A stretch of DNA of 19,715 bases from JBKHYG01 sp046565595 (GCA_046565595.1 JBKHYG010000054.1:1-19715), one strand, 5' to 3'; counted from the stretch's first letter, positions 1-7,511 are shown. Made by a program: numbers and translations. The notes: generated from the letters alone by a model not told the origin.

Positions 1-446
1 AGCTGTGATCCGGGGATGTCCGAATGGGGAAACCCAGCTGGAGTCATGTCCAGTTACCTGCACCTGAACACATAGGGTGTGGGGAGGGAACGTGGGGAAG
101 TGAAACATCTCAGTACCCGAAGGAAGAGAAAACAACAGTGATTCCGAGAGTAGTGGCGAGCGAAATCGGAAGAGGCCAAACTTGACTAGTGTGATAGCCG
201 GCAGGCGTTGCTAGTTGAGGGTTGTGGGGCCGTCGGGCTGGTTCTGCCGAACCGGCACAGAGGAAGAAACCGTCGTTGAAGTCGAAGTGGACTGGAAAGT
301 CCCGGCGTAGAGGGTGATACCCCCGTATACGTAAGACGACGGCTCTGGAGCGTCACCCCAAGTAACACGGAACCCCTGAAATTCCGTGTGAATCTGGCGG
401 GGCCACCCGTTAAGCCTAAATACTCCTTGGTGACCGATAGCGGACC

Positions 447-479
<33 letters not shown>

Positions 480-1043
480 GCGGGGAGTGAAATAGTACCT
501 GAAACCGTGTGCCTACAATCCGTCGGAGCTTGCTCACTTGTGAGTGGGTGACGGCGTGCCTTTTGAAGAATGAGCCTGCGAGTTTGCGGTGTGTTGCGAG
601 GTTAACCCGTGTGGGGAAGCCGTAGCGAAAGCGAGTCCGAACAGGGCGTTTGAGTAGCGCGATCAAGACCCGAAGCGGAGTGATCTATCCATGGGCAGGT
701 TGAAGCGCGGGTAAGACCGCGTGGAGGACCGAACCCACCAATGTTGAAAAATTGGGGGATGACCTGTGGATAGGGGTGAAAGGCCAATCAAACCCAGTGA
801 TAGCTGGTTCTCCCCGAAATGCATTTAGGTGCAGCGTCATATGTTCCACATCGGGGGTAGAGCACTGCTTGGTTGCGGGGGCCCACAAGCTTACCAACAT
901 CAGGCAAACTCCGAATACCGATGTGCTAAGTATGGCAGTGAGACGGCGAGCGCTAAGGTCCGTCGTCGAGAGGGAAACAGCCCAGATCACCAACTAAGGC
1001 CCCAAAGACCATGCTAAGTGGGAAACGATGTCCGACCGCGGAA

Positions 1044-1109
<66 letters not shown>

Positions 1110-2019
1110 AGTCGGGCGCGGAAAATGTAACGGGGCTAAGCATGGCGCCGAAGTTGTGGGATCGATGCAACGCCGGCCTGTAGGGGCAGCCCTACAGGTC
1201 CAGCGGTATCGATCGGTAGGGGAGCATCGTGACGCGAGTGAAGCGGCCGGGTAACCGAGCCGTGGATGCGTCAGGAGAGAGAATGCCGGCATGAGTAGCG
1301 AGAGAGGGGGGAGGAACCCCTCCGCCGAGAGTCCAAGGGTTCCTGGGGAAGGCTCATCCGCCCAGGGTTAGTCGGGTCCTAAGGCGAGGCCGACAGGCGT
1401 AGTCGATGGACAACAGGTTGATATTCCTGTACCGCCGCACAACCGCAAGGCCCGAGGCACGGGTACTAAGGAGGTCCCTTCGGGGAGTTCCGACAGACCG
1501 TGTATTAGGGGACCGATGGGGTGACGCAGGAGGTTAGGTGATCCCAGGCGTTGGTTGTCCTGGGGCAAGCGTGTAGCCAGTTCCGGTAGGCAAATCCGCC
1601 GGAGCGTTACGGTGAGGCGTCAAGCGGAGCTCGTAGGAGCGAAGTCACTGATACCACGCTGCCGAGAAAAACCTCTAGGGAGGTTGTGAGGCGCCCGTAC
1701 CCGAAACCGACACAGGTGGACCCGCAGAGTATGCGTAGGCGATCGAGATAACTCTGGTCAAGGAACTCGGCAATCTAACCCCGTACCTTCGGAAGAAGGG
1801 GTGCCATCGGTGGTGAGATCCCTCGCGGATCGAGCTGCTGGTGGTCGCAGTGATCAGGCCCAAGCGACTGTTTACCAAAAACACAGGAGGGTGCTAAGCC
1901 GCAAGGCGATGTATACCCTCTGACGCCTGCCCGGTGCCGGAACGTTAAGGGGAGTGGTTAGCCTTCGGGCGAAGCTACGAACCGAAGCGCCGGTAAACGG
2001 CGGCAGTAACTATAACGGT

Positions 2020-2769
2020 CAACCTTTAGAGGCCGTTGTAAAACTCGGCTATATGCTGGAAACTCCCGTGTATCTCGCGGTACCAGTCATGTCCCACCCA
2101 GGTGGCAACATGATGTGGTGACAATCCGACGAGTGGGGACGATCAGCAGGGAAGGCCGAAGCGTGGATGCTCGACGATTGCCAGCTGAGTATGTGGTTGG
2201 CTTCGTCGACGGAGAGGGATGTTTCAGCGTCAGCGTTCATCCCCATCCGACCGCCCGGTACGCCGGTCGATGGATACTCGCACCCTGTTTCCAGGTGGCT
2301 CAACACCAGGACAACAGGAGCGTGTTGGAGCAGCTCAGGACACATTTCGGATGTGGTCGTATCACGGCCAAGGGTCCGAAGACACCGGTCTTGAACTTCT
2401 CCGTATACCGTCGATCGGATCTCACCGGAAAGGTCATCCCGTTCTTCGAGGAACACCCACTTCGATCCACGAAGCGGATAGACTTCGAGCGCTTCGCTCG
2501 AGTGGTTCGCGGGATGGAGAGAGGTGAACACCGTACGACTGACGGTTTCCGCACGCTCGTCGAGATCTGTTTCTCGATGAACAAGCGGGGAAAGCAGCGT
2601 CGGTACCGCCTCGAGGACGTGCTTCGGAACCCTCAGAGACTGCACGCCGAGCAGTCACTTCAGGTGGAGTGACGGAAGATACAGTCCGAACCCCATGGCG
2701 ACATGGGGAGTCCGGCGGAAACGACCGGACCACCGATCGATAGGTGTCGATCGGGGGTAACAGGCATTG
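2020..2769 (+). mobile_element. Group I intron 1, inserted after U1923 of 23S rRNA
   Basis: A 750-nt insertion separates TATAACGGT from CCTAAGGT. The 5' exon ends in U and the intron ends in G (2769), as group I splicing requires. The internal guide GCCGTT at 2032-2037 pairs with the last six exon bases (AACGGT), leaving the expected terminal U-G wobble. The core follows: a P-like element at ATGCTGGAA (about 2053-2061), a Q-like element around CAGCAGGGAAGG, an R-like element CTCAGAGACTGCACGCC near 2633, and an S-like element AAGATACAGTCC about 2676. The P8 hairpin arms GTCACTT/GGAGTGAC lie between R and S. The site is the one used by the I-CeuI intron of Chlamydomonas chloroplasts. An endonuclease frame sits in the P6-P8 part. 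Subgroup (possibly IB) was not resolved. Confidence 0.93.
2115..2672 (+). CDS. LAGLIDADG homing endonuclease of intron 1 (full length, single motif)
   Basis: A frame of up to 185 residues encodes a single-motif LAGLIDADG endonuclease of the I-CreI/I-CeuI type. Such enzymes act as homodimers that cut intronless 23S alleles and promote intron homing. The LAGLIDADG helix is YVVGFVDGEG (residues 26-35), with the metal-binding acid at Asp32. It is followed by the beta-strand DNA-binding part (about 36-100), the block RRSDLTGKVIPFFEEHPL (99-116), and the terminal helices with FSMNKRGKQRRY (153-164). The start is uncertain. GTG at 2115 gives the longest protein, while GTG at 2163 has a better-placed purine-rich AGGGAAGG upstream, though that stretch is also ribozyme core. 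Relative to the two sister introns, the frame differs both before the LAGLIDADG motif and after the last helix. The TGA stop lies in the 3' strand of P8. Activity is probable from completeness but untested. Confidence 0.9.
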   Translation: MVTIRRVGTISREGRSVDARRLPAEYVVGFVDGEGCFSVSVHPHPTARYAGRWILAPCFQVAQHQDNRSVLEQLRTHFGCGRITAKGPKTPVLNFSVYRRSDLTGKVIPFFEEHPLRSTKRIDFERFARVVRGMERGEHRTTDGFRTLVEICFSMNKRGKQRRYRLEDVLRNPQRLHAEQSLQVE

Positions 2770-2777
2770 CCTAAGGT
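2770..2777 (+). other. 8-nt 23S micro-exon (E. coli 1924-1931) between introns 1 and 2
   Basis: The eight bases CCTAAGGT are the only rRNA sequence between the two introns. They follow the terminal G of intron 1 and precede the first base of intron 2. They correspond to the conserved E. coli segment 1924-1931, just after helix 69. They must serve as the 3' exon for intron 1 and as the main part of the 5' exon for intron 2. Confidence 0.93.
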
Positions 2778-3351
2778 GAAAGATAGGATCGGCCGATCGA
2801 CATTATGGGAGCGCCTAATGCCCGTCGATCGGTGCTCGTTGCCCCCCGTCCTGGTGACAGGACGGTGCGCAGCCGGCCATATGCTGGAACATCCGAGTAT
2901 CTCGGGGTACCAGTGCATGTCCCACCCAAGTGATTGGATGGTGTCATGCACGGTGACAATCCTTCGAGTGCGGACGATCAGCAGGAAAGGCCAGGCTTCG
3001 CGGAGTGGATCGTCGGCTTCGTCGACGGGAGCCACCGAGAGGACATGGTTCATTACCAGGTCACTCGGAGGTCCGACCTCATAGAGGTCATCATCCCGTT
3101 CTTCGAAGACCATCCACTCATCACGGCGAAACGACGAGATTTCGAGCTCTTCGCTCGCATCGTCAGATCTATGCAGCAAGGTCAGCACCTGACCGAGCGA
3201 GGCATGGCTGGCATAGCGAGGATGACAGAGCAGATGAATCGTCGCGTGCCGTCGCGATTCCTGGAATCCTCAGAGACTGGACGCCGGCCATCTCCCACGA
3301 CACGGAGATGAAGGTACAGTCCACGCCCCGTAGCGATCCGGGGATAGCGTG
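2778..3351 (+). mobile_element. Group I intron 2, inserted after U1931 of 23S rRNA
   Basis: A 574-nt insertion lies between CCTAAGGT and AGCGAAATTCC, with the 5' exon ending in U and the intron ending in G (3351). Core elements match intron 1 closely: ATGCTGGAA (2881-2889 region), a Q-like stretch GATCAGCAGGAAAGG near 2979-2993, R-like CCTCAGAGACTGGACGCC near 3268, P8 arms CATCTCC/GGAGATG, and S-like GGTACAGTCC near 3313-3322. A CCCCG/CGGGG hairpin precedes the 3' splice site. The 5' region is odd: the best guide I find, GCCT at 2813-2816, gives only four contiguous pairs and sits inside a larger hairpin. L1931 is a known group I site in several lineages. The encoded endonuclease frame is internally deleted. 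Confidence 0.88.
2934..3311 (+). CDS. Internally deleted LAGLIDADG protein of intron 2, probably not an active nuclease
   Basis: A 125-residue frame from TTG at 2934 (alternative ATG at 2946) keeps the LAGLIDADG helix WIVGFVDG (25-32) with Asp31. After about a dozen residues it resumes at TRRSDLIEVIIPFFEDHPL (44-62), homologous to residues 99-116 of the intron 1 enzyme. About 50 residues that would form most of the DNA-contacting beta sheet are missing, yet the frame stays open across the junction. The last beta strand (MVHYQV, 38-43) is retained. After the MN motif (QMN, near residue 98) the C-terminus runs in a different frame from the intron 1 enzyme through the R and P8 elements. The TGA lies in P8. 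It may be a decaying remnant kept open by chance or ribozyme constraint, or a small RNA-binding/maturase-like protein. The second option is speculation. Confidence 0.7.
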   Translation: MDGVMHGDNPSSADDQQERPGFAEWIVGFVDGSHREDMVHYQVTRRSDLIEVIIPFFEDHPLITAKRRDFELFARIVRSMQQGQHLTERGMAGIARMTEQMNRRVPSRFLESSETGRRPSPTTRR

Positions 3352-3398
<47 letters not shown>

Positions 3399-3906
3399 CG
3401 ACTTGGGCGCTGTCTCGACCAGAGACTCGGCGAAATTGCATTGGCTGTGAAGATGCGGCCTACCCACAGTAGGACGGAAAGACCCCGGGACCTTTACTGC
3501 AATCTGGTGTTGGTGTTCGGCTCGATTCGCGTAGGATAGGTGGGAGACGGTGAAGCGCAGGCTCTGGCTTGCGTGGAGTCAACCTTGAAATACCACCCTT
3601 GTCGTGTTGGATTCCTAACGATCGTCCGTGATCCGGATGTCGAACAGCGCCAGGTGGGCAGTTTAACTGGGGCGGTTGCCTCCTAAAGAGTAACGGAGGC
3701 GTTCAAAGGTTCCCTCAGCATGGTTGGCAATCATGCGTCGAGTGTAAGAGCACAAGGGAGCTTTACTGCGAGACCGACGGGTCAAGCAGTTGCGAAAGCA
3801 GGATCTAGTGATCCGACGGTTGCGAGTGGAAGCGCCGTCGCTCAACGGCTAAAAGGTACCCCGGGGATAACAGGCTGATCGGTCCCAAGAGTCCACATCG
3901 ACGGAC

Positions 3907-3945
<39 letters not shown>

Positions 3946-3980
3946 GTGAAGCAGCTCCCAAGGGTCCGGCTGTTCGCCGG

Positions 3981-4023
<43 letters not shown>

Positions 4024-4577
4024 GAATTGACCGCGCTGTCTTTAAATCTGGCTAAATGCTGGAACGACCGAGTATCTCCAACTACTCGATCATCGCTGGC
4101 CCATACCATTGCTACGGTGTGGCAGATGGTCAGTGACAATGTTCGGAGTGCGGTTAATCAGCAGGAAAGGCTGGATTCCTACATCGCAGGGTTCGTGGAC
4201 GGAGAATTTCCTTCCATCAGGAAGCGGGATCATCTACACGATGTCGTGGTCCCGTTCTTCGAAGCGAATCCGCTGCTGAGCTCTAAGCACGATGACTTCC
4301 TCGTCTTCGCGGACATCGTCCGCGCCATGAAGGCAGGAGCACATCGAGAGTCAGCAGGGTTCGAGAGACTGAGACGCCTTGCCCTCACCATGAACGGTGG
4401 AGGCAGGTACCGTCGAAGTCATCGACCAGATACGGATCCAGAATCCTCAGAGGCCATATGCCAGACACCGGAATCGTTCCGGTGAAGATATGGTCCGAAC
4501 CTCATGGCGACATGAGGAGTGGCGTCGCAGCAAGGGCGTCACCACCGACCGGTTCATCGGTCGGGAGTAACAGATTG
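4024..4577 (+). mobile_element. Group I intron 3, inserted after U2604 of 23S rRNA
   Basis: A 554-nt insertion splits the peptidyl-transferase helix 93 between GAGACAGT and TCGGTCCC. The guide GCTGTCT (4035-4041) pairs with the last seven exon bases AGACAGT, including the terminal U-G wobble. One base upstream, GACCG (4029-4033) can pair with CGGTC of the 3' exon (4579-4583) as P10, which fixes both splice sites well. The intron ends in G. Core elements parallel introns 1 and 2: AAATGCTGGAA near 4054, AATCAGCAGGAAAGG near 4156, R-like CCTCAGAGGCC near 4444, P8 CACCGGA/TTCCGGTG, and S-like AAGATATGGTCC about 4484-4495. A P9-type hairpin, CTCATGGCGACATGAG, follows. The intron carries a shortened LAGLIDADG frame. 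Confidence 0.94.
4126..4485 (+). CDS. Internally deleted LAGLIDADG protein of intron 3, probably not an active nuclease
   Basis: From ATG 4126 the frame gives 119 residues. The open frame extends upstream to TTG 4027, but that is almost the first base of the intron and an unlikely start. SDNVRSAVNQQERLDSYIAGFVDGE-type sequence (3-27) carries the LAGLIDADG helix with Asp25. After about four residues the frame jumps to RKRDHLHDVVVPFFEANPLL (32-51), equivalent to residues 99-117 of the intron 1 enzyme. Roughly 60 residues covering the whole beta-sheet DNA-binding face are gone. The C-terminal helices are preserved, including LALTMNGGGRYRR (85-97). The endpoints differ from those in intron 2, so the two deletions look separate. 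The TGA falls in the 3' strand of P8. DNA cleavage is unlikely without the beta sheet, and any remaining role is unknown. Confidence 0.68.
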   Translation: MVSDNVRSAVNQQERLDSYIAGFVDGEFPSIRKRDHLHDVVVPFFEANPLLSSKHDDFLVFADIVRAMKAGAHRESAGFERLRRLALTMNGGGRYRRSHRPDTDPESSEAICQTPESFR

Positions 4578-4873
4578 TCGGTCCCTATCCACTGTGGGCG
4601 TAGGAGGTTTGAGGAAGGCTGTCCCTAGTACGAGAGGACCGGGACGGACGCACCTCTCGTGTGCCAGTTGTCCTGCCAAGGGCACGGCTGGTTAGCGATG
4701 TGCGGAAGGGATAACCGCTGAAGGCATCTAAGCGGGAAGCCCGTTCCAAGATGAGACCTCCCACCGGGTAACCGGGTAAGGCCCCCGCAAGGCAAGCGGG
4801 TTGATAGGCGGGAAGTGGAAGCGCAGTGATGCGTGGAGCTGACCCGTACTAATCGGCCGAGGCCTTGGTCTAA

Positions 4874-4942
4874 TCTGCTCATGTTCGCTATGGAAGGCTC
4901 GAGTTCGAGTCCATGATCCGGGGAGACCCGGTGACCAATATC
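4874..4942 (+). other. 23S-5S spacer with a hairpin, no tRNA
   Basis: The 69-nt spacer contains a two-part hairpin: ATGGA (4890-4894) pairs with TCCAT (4910-4914), and inside it CTCGA (4898-4902) pairs with TCGAG (4905-4909). A second short hairpin is CCGGGGAGACCCGG (4918-4931). The GTTCGAGTCC string resembles a tRNA T-loop, but no acceptor or anticodon arms can be built around it. The spacer is probably an RNase processing region. Confidence 0.5.
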
Positions 4943-5060
4943 GTTCGGTGGCCATAGCGGAGGGGTCACACCCGGTCCCATCCCGAACCCGGAAGTTAAG
5001 CCCTCCAGCGCCGATGGTACTGCGCGGGTGACTGCGTGGGAGAGTAGGACGCCGCCGGAT
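4943..5060 (+). rRNA. rrf: 5S ribosomal RNA
   Basis: The segment begins TTCGGTGGCC and ends GCCGCCGGA, and the two ends pair as helix I. Between them lie the standard 5S blocks: ATAGCGGAGGGG, CCCGGTCCCATCCCGAACC, GGAAGTTAAG, CCAGCGCCGATGGTACTGC and GGGAGAGTAGGACGCCGCC. The length of about 117 nt is normal. The end positions are accurate to a few bases. It follows the 23S gene by about 70 nt in the same transcript. Confidence 0.96.
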
Positions 5061-5064
5061 CTAA

Positions 5065-5092
5065 CGGGCCCGGTCCGCAAGGACCGGGCCCG
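5065..5092 (+). terminator. Hairpin terminator of the rRNA operon
   Basis: A perfect 12-bp GC-rich stem (5065-5076 with 5081-5092) is capped by a GCAA tetraloop, 5 nt after the 5S gene. The downstream ACCTATTCC has no real U-tract, as is common for terminators in GC-rich actinobacteria. Confidence 0.85.
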
Positions 5093-5200
5093 ACCTATTC
5101 CCCGGACCCGCAGCCCCCGGGCAGGACTGACAGCCCTCCTCGCCGAATCCCCTTGGCATCCACGAACCCTGTGGAGATGAACCAGACCCAGGAGGTCGTC

Positions 5201-5650
5201 TTGAAGAAGTCAATCCTCGCCGCGGCGGTCCTCGCGCTTGCGATCGGATCCTCAGTCCCGGCCCAGTCCGCCGAAACGCTGTGGGATACCCAGGTATACG
5301 AATCCTCGAGCCTGTTCCTGAGCCTCACCGGCGGGACCAACATCGGTGGAGTGAGGTTCGCAGGACCCGGATTCGTCCCCACGAAGGTGGTCGTCCGGGA
5401 TACGCTCCAAGGGAATGTCTCGCTGGTGGCCGGACAGGACTTCAACGGCAACAACATCGTAGGTGAGGCCAGCGCCGGAGAGCCCCGAGCGGTCGGCTGT
5501 GGCACGATCGACATGACCAAGTCGGCCGTCGCCTGGGATGTATCCAAGGACATCAGCGTCTTCGTCCAGACCGCTGCCGTAGCTTGCCCCGGGCAGGTCG
5601 GCACCAGCGGCGAAGTCGACCTCTATGTGGATGTCCCACCTCTAGTCTAG
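5201..5650 (+). CDS. Small secreted protein, two-cysteine family, copy 1
   Basis: The product is 149 residues and has no family I can name. The chosen start is TTG 5201, because GGAGGT (5191-5196) lies 4 nt upstream and a clean Sec signal peptide follows directly (lysines, then a hydrophobic core, then AQSA at about residue 24). The longer frame from 5153 would bury this signal. The mature part of about 125 residues has NIGGVRF, the acidic/Asn-rich QDFNGNN, a GEP turn, GCG, and a hydrophobic ISVFV strand before the second cysteine. It has only two cysteines, probably a disulfide. It shares these blocks with the products at 6957 and 7512, and is the most diverged of the three. It is the first gene after the rRNA operon. 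The role is unknown; the QD-x-N-x-N spacing could bind calcium, which is inference. Confidence 0.85.
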   Translation: MKKSILAAAVLALAIGSSVPAQSAETLWDTQVYESSSLFLSLTGGTNIGGVRFAGPGFVPTKVVVRDTLQGNVSLVAGQDFNGNNIVGEASAGEPRAVGCGTIDMTKSAVAWDVSKDISVFVQTAAVACPGQVGTSGEVDLYVDVPPLV

Positions 5651-5664
5651 ATATCCCCGAAACG

Positions 5665-5695
5665 AAGTGACCGGCCCTTGAAGGGCCGGTCACTT
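5665..5695. terminator. Bidirectional terminator between convergent genes
   Basis: A perfect inverted repeat pairs AAGTGACCGGCCCTT (5665-5679) with its complement at 5681-5695 around a single central base. The hairpin sits between convergent genes ending at 5650 (+) and 5713 (-), so it can serve both. GGGTTT follows it on the + strand. Confidence 0.85.
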
Positions 5696-5712
5696 GGGTT
5701 TCGAGATCGCCC

Positions 5713-6201
5713 TCAGTCGCAGAATCCCAGGTAGCCGTGGAAGCAGACCGAATCGAGAACGATCGGGTTGCCGGCCTCGTCGTAGCTCACATACACAGAC
5801 AAGGTGATGTCGCCAGCGAGGGACTGCTGCTGGTTGATCGACTGGACCGGCAGCGAGTAGAAGCCGCCCCCGGTGCTCGAGGTCGTCCAGGTCATCGTCA
5901 ACTCGTTCGTGGTAGCGCCCATGCCATCCAAGCGCGCGAGGACGGTGTCCTGGCCGAGGTTGGCTACGATCCACCTCGCGCTGACGCCGGTCGAACCCGG
6001 GACGATGAACGCGGTGCTCGGCGCATCCCGGAGCTCAGGGAAGCCGAGATCCTCCTGCAGCAGGCAACGCCCGGCGTTCGCGTTCAAGGACGCGGGAGAA
6101 CTGAAGATCACGAGGTCAGAGTCACAGCCACTCACCGCTTGCGCGGATGAAGGCACGAATGCCGACGCGAGTAGCGCGGCGAGCAAGAGTCGACGAACCA
6201 T
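5713..6201 (-). CDS. Small secreted protein, four-cysteine family, copy A
   Basis: The product is 162 residues from ATG 6201. The frame stays open upstream, but this start is preferred: AAAGGA lies about 9 nt before it and a signal peptide follows (MVRRLLLAALL...SSAQA, cleavage near residue 22). The mature protein starts with C-x-x-DLVIFS, has a second cysteine in GRCLL, a central all-beta-looking region rich in Thr/Ser, and two cysteines in the last 12 residues (VCFHGYLGFCD). The same four-cysteine plan appears in the product of the next gene upstream (6294-6752), so the two are paralogs. They are 92 nt apart on the same strand and probably co-transcribed. No known domain is recognised. It is most likely an extracytoplasmic disulfide-bonded beta-sandwich, by inference. 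Confidence 0.83.
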   Translation of the reverse strand: MVRRLLLAALLASAFVPSSAQAVSGCDSDLVIFSSPASLNANAGRCLLQEDLGFPELRDAPSTAFIVPGSTGVSARWIVANLGQDTVLARLDGMGATTNELTMTWTTSSTGGGFYSLPVQSINQQQSLAGDITLSVYVSYDEAGNPIVLDSVCFHGYLGFCD

Positions 6202-6293
6202 TGTGGGATGTCCTTTCTGGTGATGGCGTGACGGGTTCCGTCCGCTGCATGGACCATTCGACACAGACCGGCCCAGACCCTCTTCTGGGAGCC

Positions 6294-6752
6294 TCAGCAG
6301 GATCCTGCCCAGGTTCTGTATCGCACCTTCTTGCCGGCTAGCTGCAAGGGTTTGGTCAATGTCGCCTGCAGGCACCCCTGTGAGATCGCAGGCAGAGCGA
6401 ACTCCTTGGACTCATAGACCCAAGACGAGCCAAGCGCGGTCTGCAGTTGCTTCCTGTCAAGTGTGATCTCTAGATCCAGACCTAGCCCGGTGACGCGGGC
6501 AGTCATCGTTGGCACTCCGCTTCCGTAATCGGTGACCTGACGAACCACTGCTCCGTCGGCTCCGGGGGTCAGCACGGGGGGCTCGACCTGGCCCTCGCCG
6601 CGGAAACAGGTCAAGGCACCCAGGTTCATGTTGGGAGCGTCGCCGTAACCCGAGAGGATCACCAAGTCAGCGGAGCAGTGCTCGGCTTGCGCTGGAACGA
6701 CACCGAGCAGGGCTAACCCAAGGATGACAGGCAGCAGGCGGATGTTGGCCAC
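6294..6752 (-). CDS. Small secreted protein, four-cysteine family, copy B
   Basis: The product is 152 residues from GTG 6752. The first 23 residues form a signal peptide (MANIRLLPVILGLALLGVVPAQA). The mature protein opens with EHCSADLVILSG, matching the C-x-x-DLVI opening of the paralog at 5713-6201. It has cysteines in TCFRG and GCLQ and ends in cysteine, giving four in all. The Shine-Dalgarno is weak. It is divergent from the + strand gene at 6957, with 204 nt between starts. The function is unknown, and the pairing of this family with the two-cysteine family in one small cluster suggests a shared surface role. Confidence 0.83.
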   Translation of the reverse strand: MANIRLLPVILGLALLGVVPAQAEHCSADLVILSGYGDAPNMNLGALTCFRGEGQVEPPVLTPGADGAVVRQVTDYGSGVPTMTARVTGLGLDLEITLDRKQLQTALGSSWVYESKEFALPAISQGCLQATLTKPLQLAGKKVRYRTWAGSC

Positions 6753-6956
6753 GGTCTGGGATTCGACGCCGTCTGGTTCGGTTCCTATCCACGCGAGGGA
6801 ACGGAAGGGACGAAGGGCTTCGGCAGCGCAGGTAAAACCCTAAGTCGGGCATATCGGACTAGGAAATTTCCCTTGCTTTCGGTAGTGGTTGTGTGCTTGG
6901 GTAAGAGATGTCGGGTTCCCGGAGGGGGGAACCCCCGTAAGGAAGGAAACGATCCG
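6753..6956. promoter_or_regulatory. Divergent intergenic region with 5'-UTR hairpin
   Basis: These 204 nt separate two divergent secreted-protein genes and must hold promoters for both, although I could not fix either with confidence. Visible elements are the 10-bp palindrome GGAAATTTCC (6862-6871), which is a possible operator, and a stable hairpin GGGTTCCC/GGGAACCC (6913-6920 with 6927-6934). The hairpin lies just ahead of the AAGGAAGG Shine-Dalgarno of the + strand gene. Confidence 0.45.
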
Positions 6957-7388
6957 ATGCGATCGAAGCTGTGGGCCATGGCTCTGGTAGCCCTGGCGCC
7001 CATCACCATCATCCCTGCTGCTCAGGCAGCACCGACAGCACAGCAGACACGCCAGTACCACATGTCTAACGGCCTGGCGAGCGCCTCGGCCATGGGGGTC
7101 AACTACGGAGGGGTCTGGTTTGACCCGCCTGGCCGGCGTCCCGTGTTCATCGTCGCCAAAGACACGACCGGAACTCCGGTGAGGATCCGCGCGGCGCAGG
7201 ACACGAACAACAATTTCCAGTACGGGGATCCTGGAGAGCCCAATGTGGGAGGTTGCGGGCGCGTCGAACTGAGCGCCTCAGCCGTGCCGTTCGATCCGAA
7301 CGAGGACATCGCGGTCTTCGTGTCCACCGGTTACGCGCAATGCGTGGCGGGAGGCACGACCGGTACGGTGACGCTCTGGGTAGATTGA
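6957..7388 (+). CDS. Small secreted protein, two-cysteine family, copy 2
   Basis: The product is 143 residues from ATG 6957, chosen over an upstream in-frame start at 6873 because AAGGAAGG (6939-6946) is well placed and the signal peptide begins here (MRSKLWAMALVALAPITIIPAAQA). Mature blocks are NYGGVWF, VRIRAAQDTNNNFQYGDPGEP, GCGRVEL, EDIAVFV, one more cysteine, and GTTGTVTLWV at the C-terminus. It is clearly paralogous to the product at 7512-7955 and more distantly to that at 5201-5650. The D-x-N-x-N...GDPGE loop resembles calcium-binding loops, but binding is not shown. A palindromic terminator follows it, so it is probably a single-gene transcript. Confidence 0.88.
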   Translation: MRSKLWAMALVALAPITIIPAAQAAPTAQQTRQYHMSNGLASASAMGVNYGGVWFDPPGRRPVFIVAKDTTGTPVRIRAAQDTNNNFQYGDPGEPNVGGCGRVELSASAVPFDPNEDIAVFVSTGYAQCVAGGTTGTVTLWVD

Positions 7389-7405
7389 CCTAGGGCATCT
7401 GATCA

Positions 7406-7439
7406 ACAAGGGCCGGCTTCGATCGAAGCCGGCCCTTGT
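7406..7439 (+). terminator. Palindromic terminator hairpin
   Basis: This is a perfect 34-nt palindrome (7406-7439) centred on GATC, with GC-rich arms (AAGGGCCGGCTTC). It lies 17 nt after the stop of the gene at 6957-7388 and just before the next paralog, and is likely to end the upstream transcript. Confidence 0.8.
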
Positions 7440-7511
7440 CGTTCAAGCGGCCCGGGACCGACGCCGATAGACGGGCCGATGCCACACCGCGACGCGACCG
7501 ATCGGAGCGCC

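Noticed and set aside
2049..2645. Long - strand open frame (198 codons) inside intron 1
   Set aside because: It is antisense to the LAGLIDADG gene, has no recognisable motif or start context, and mirrors the codon bias of the + strand frame.
4027..4125. Upstream extension of the intron 3 protein to TTG 4027
   Set aside because: It would start at the fourth base of the intron, read through the guide sequence and P-like element, and shows no homology to the sister proteins. ATG 4126 fits the family better.
4890..4931. Possible tRNA in the 23S-5S spacer because of GTTCGAGTCC
   Set aside because: Only a T-loop-like string is present. It folds as a simple hairpin and no acceptor, D or anticodon arm can be formed.
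5153..5200. TTGGCA at 5153 as a -35 box and an in-frame earlier start at 5153
   Set aside because: The hexamer 17 nt downstream (GATGAA) is a poor -10, and the earlier start would bury the signal peptide and ignore the strong GGAGGT before TTG 5201.
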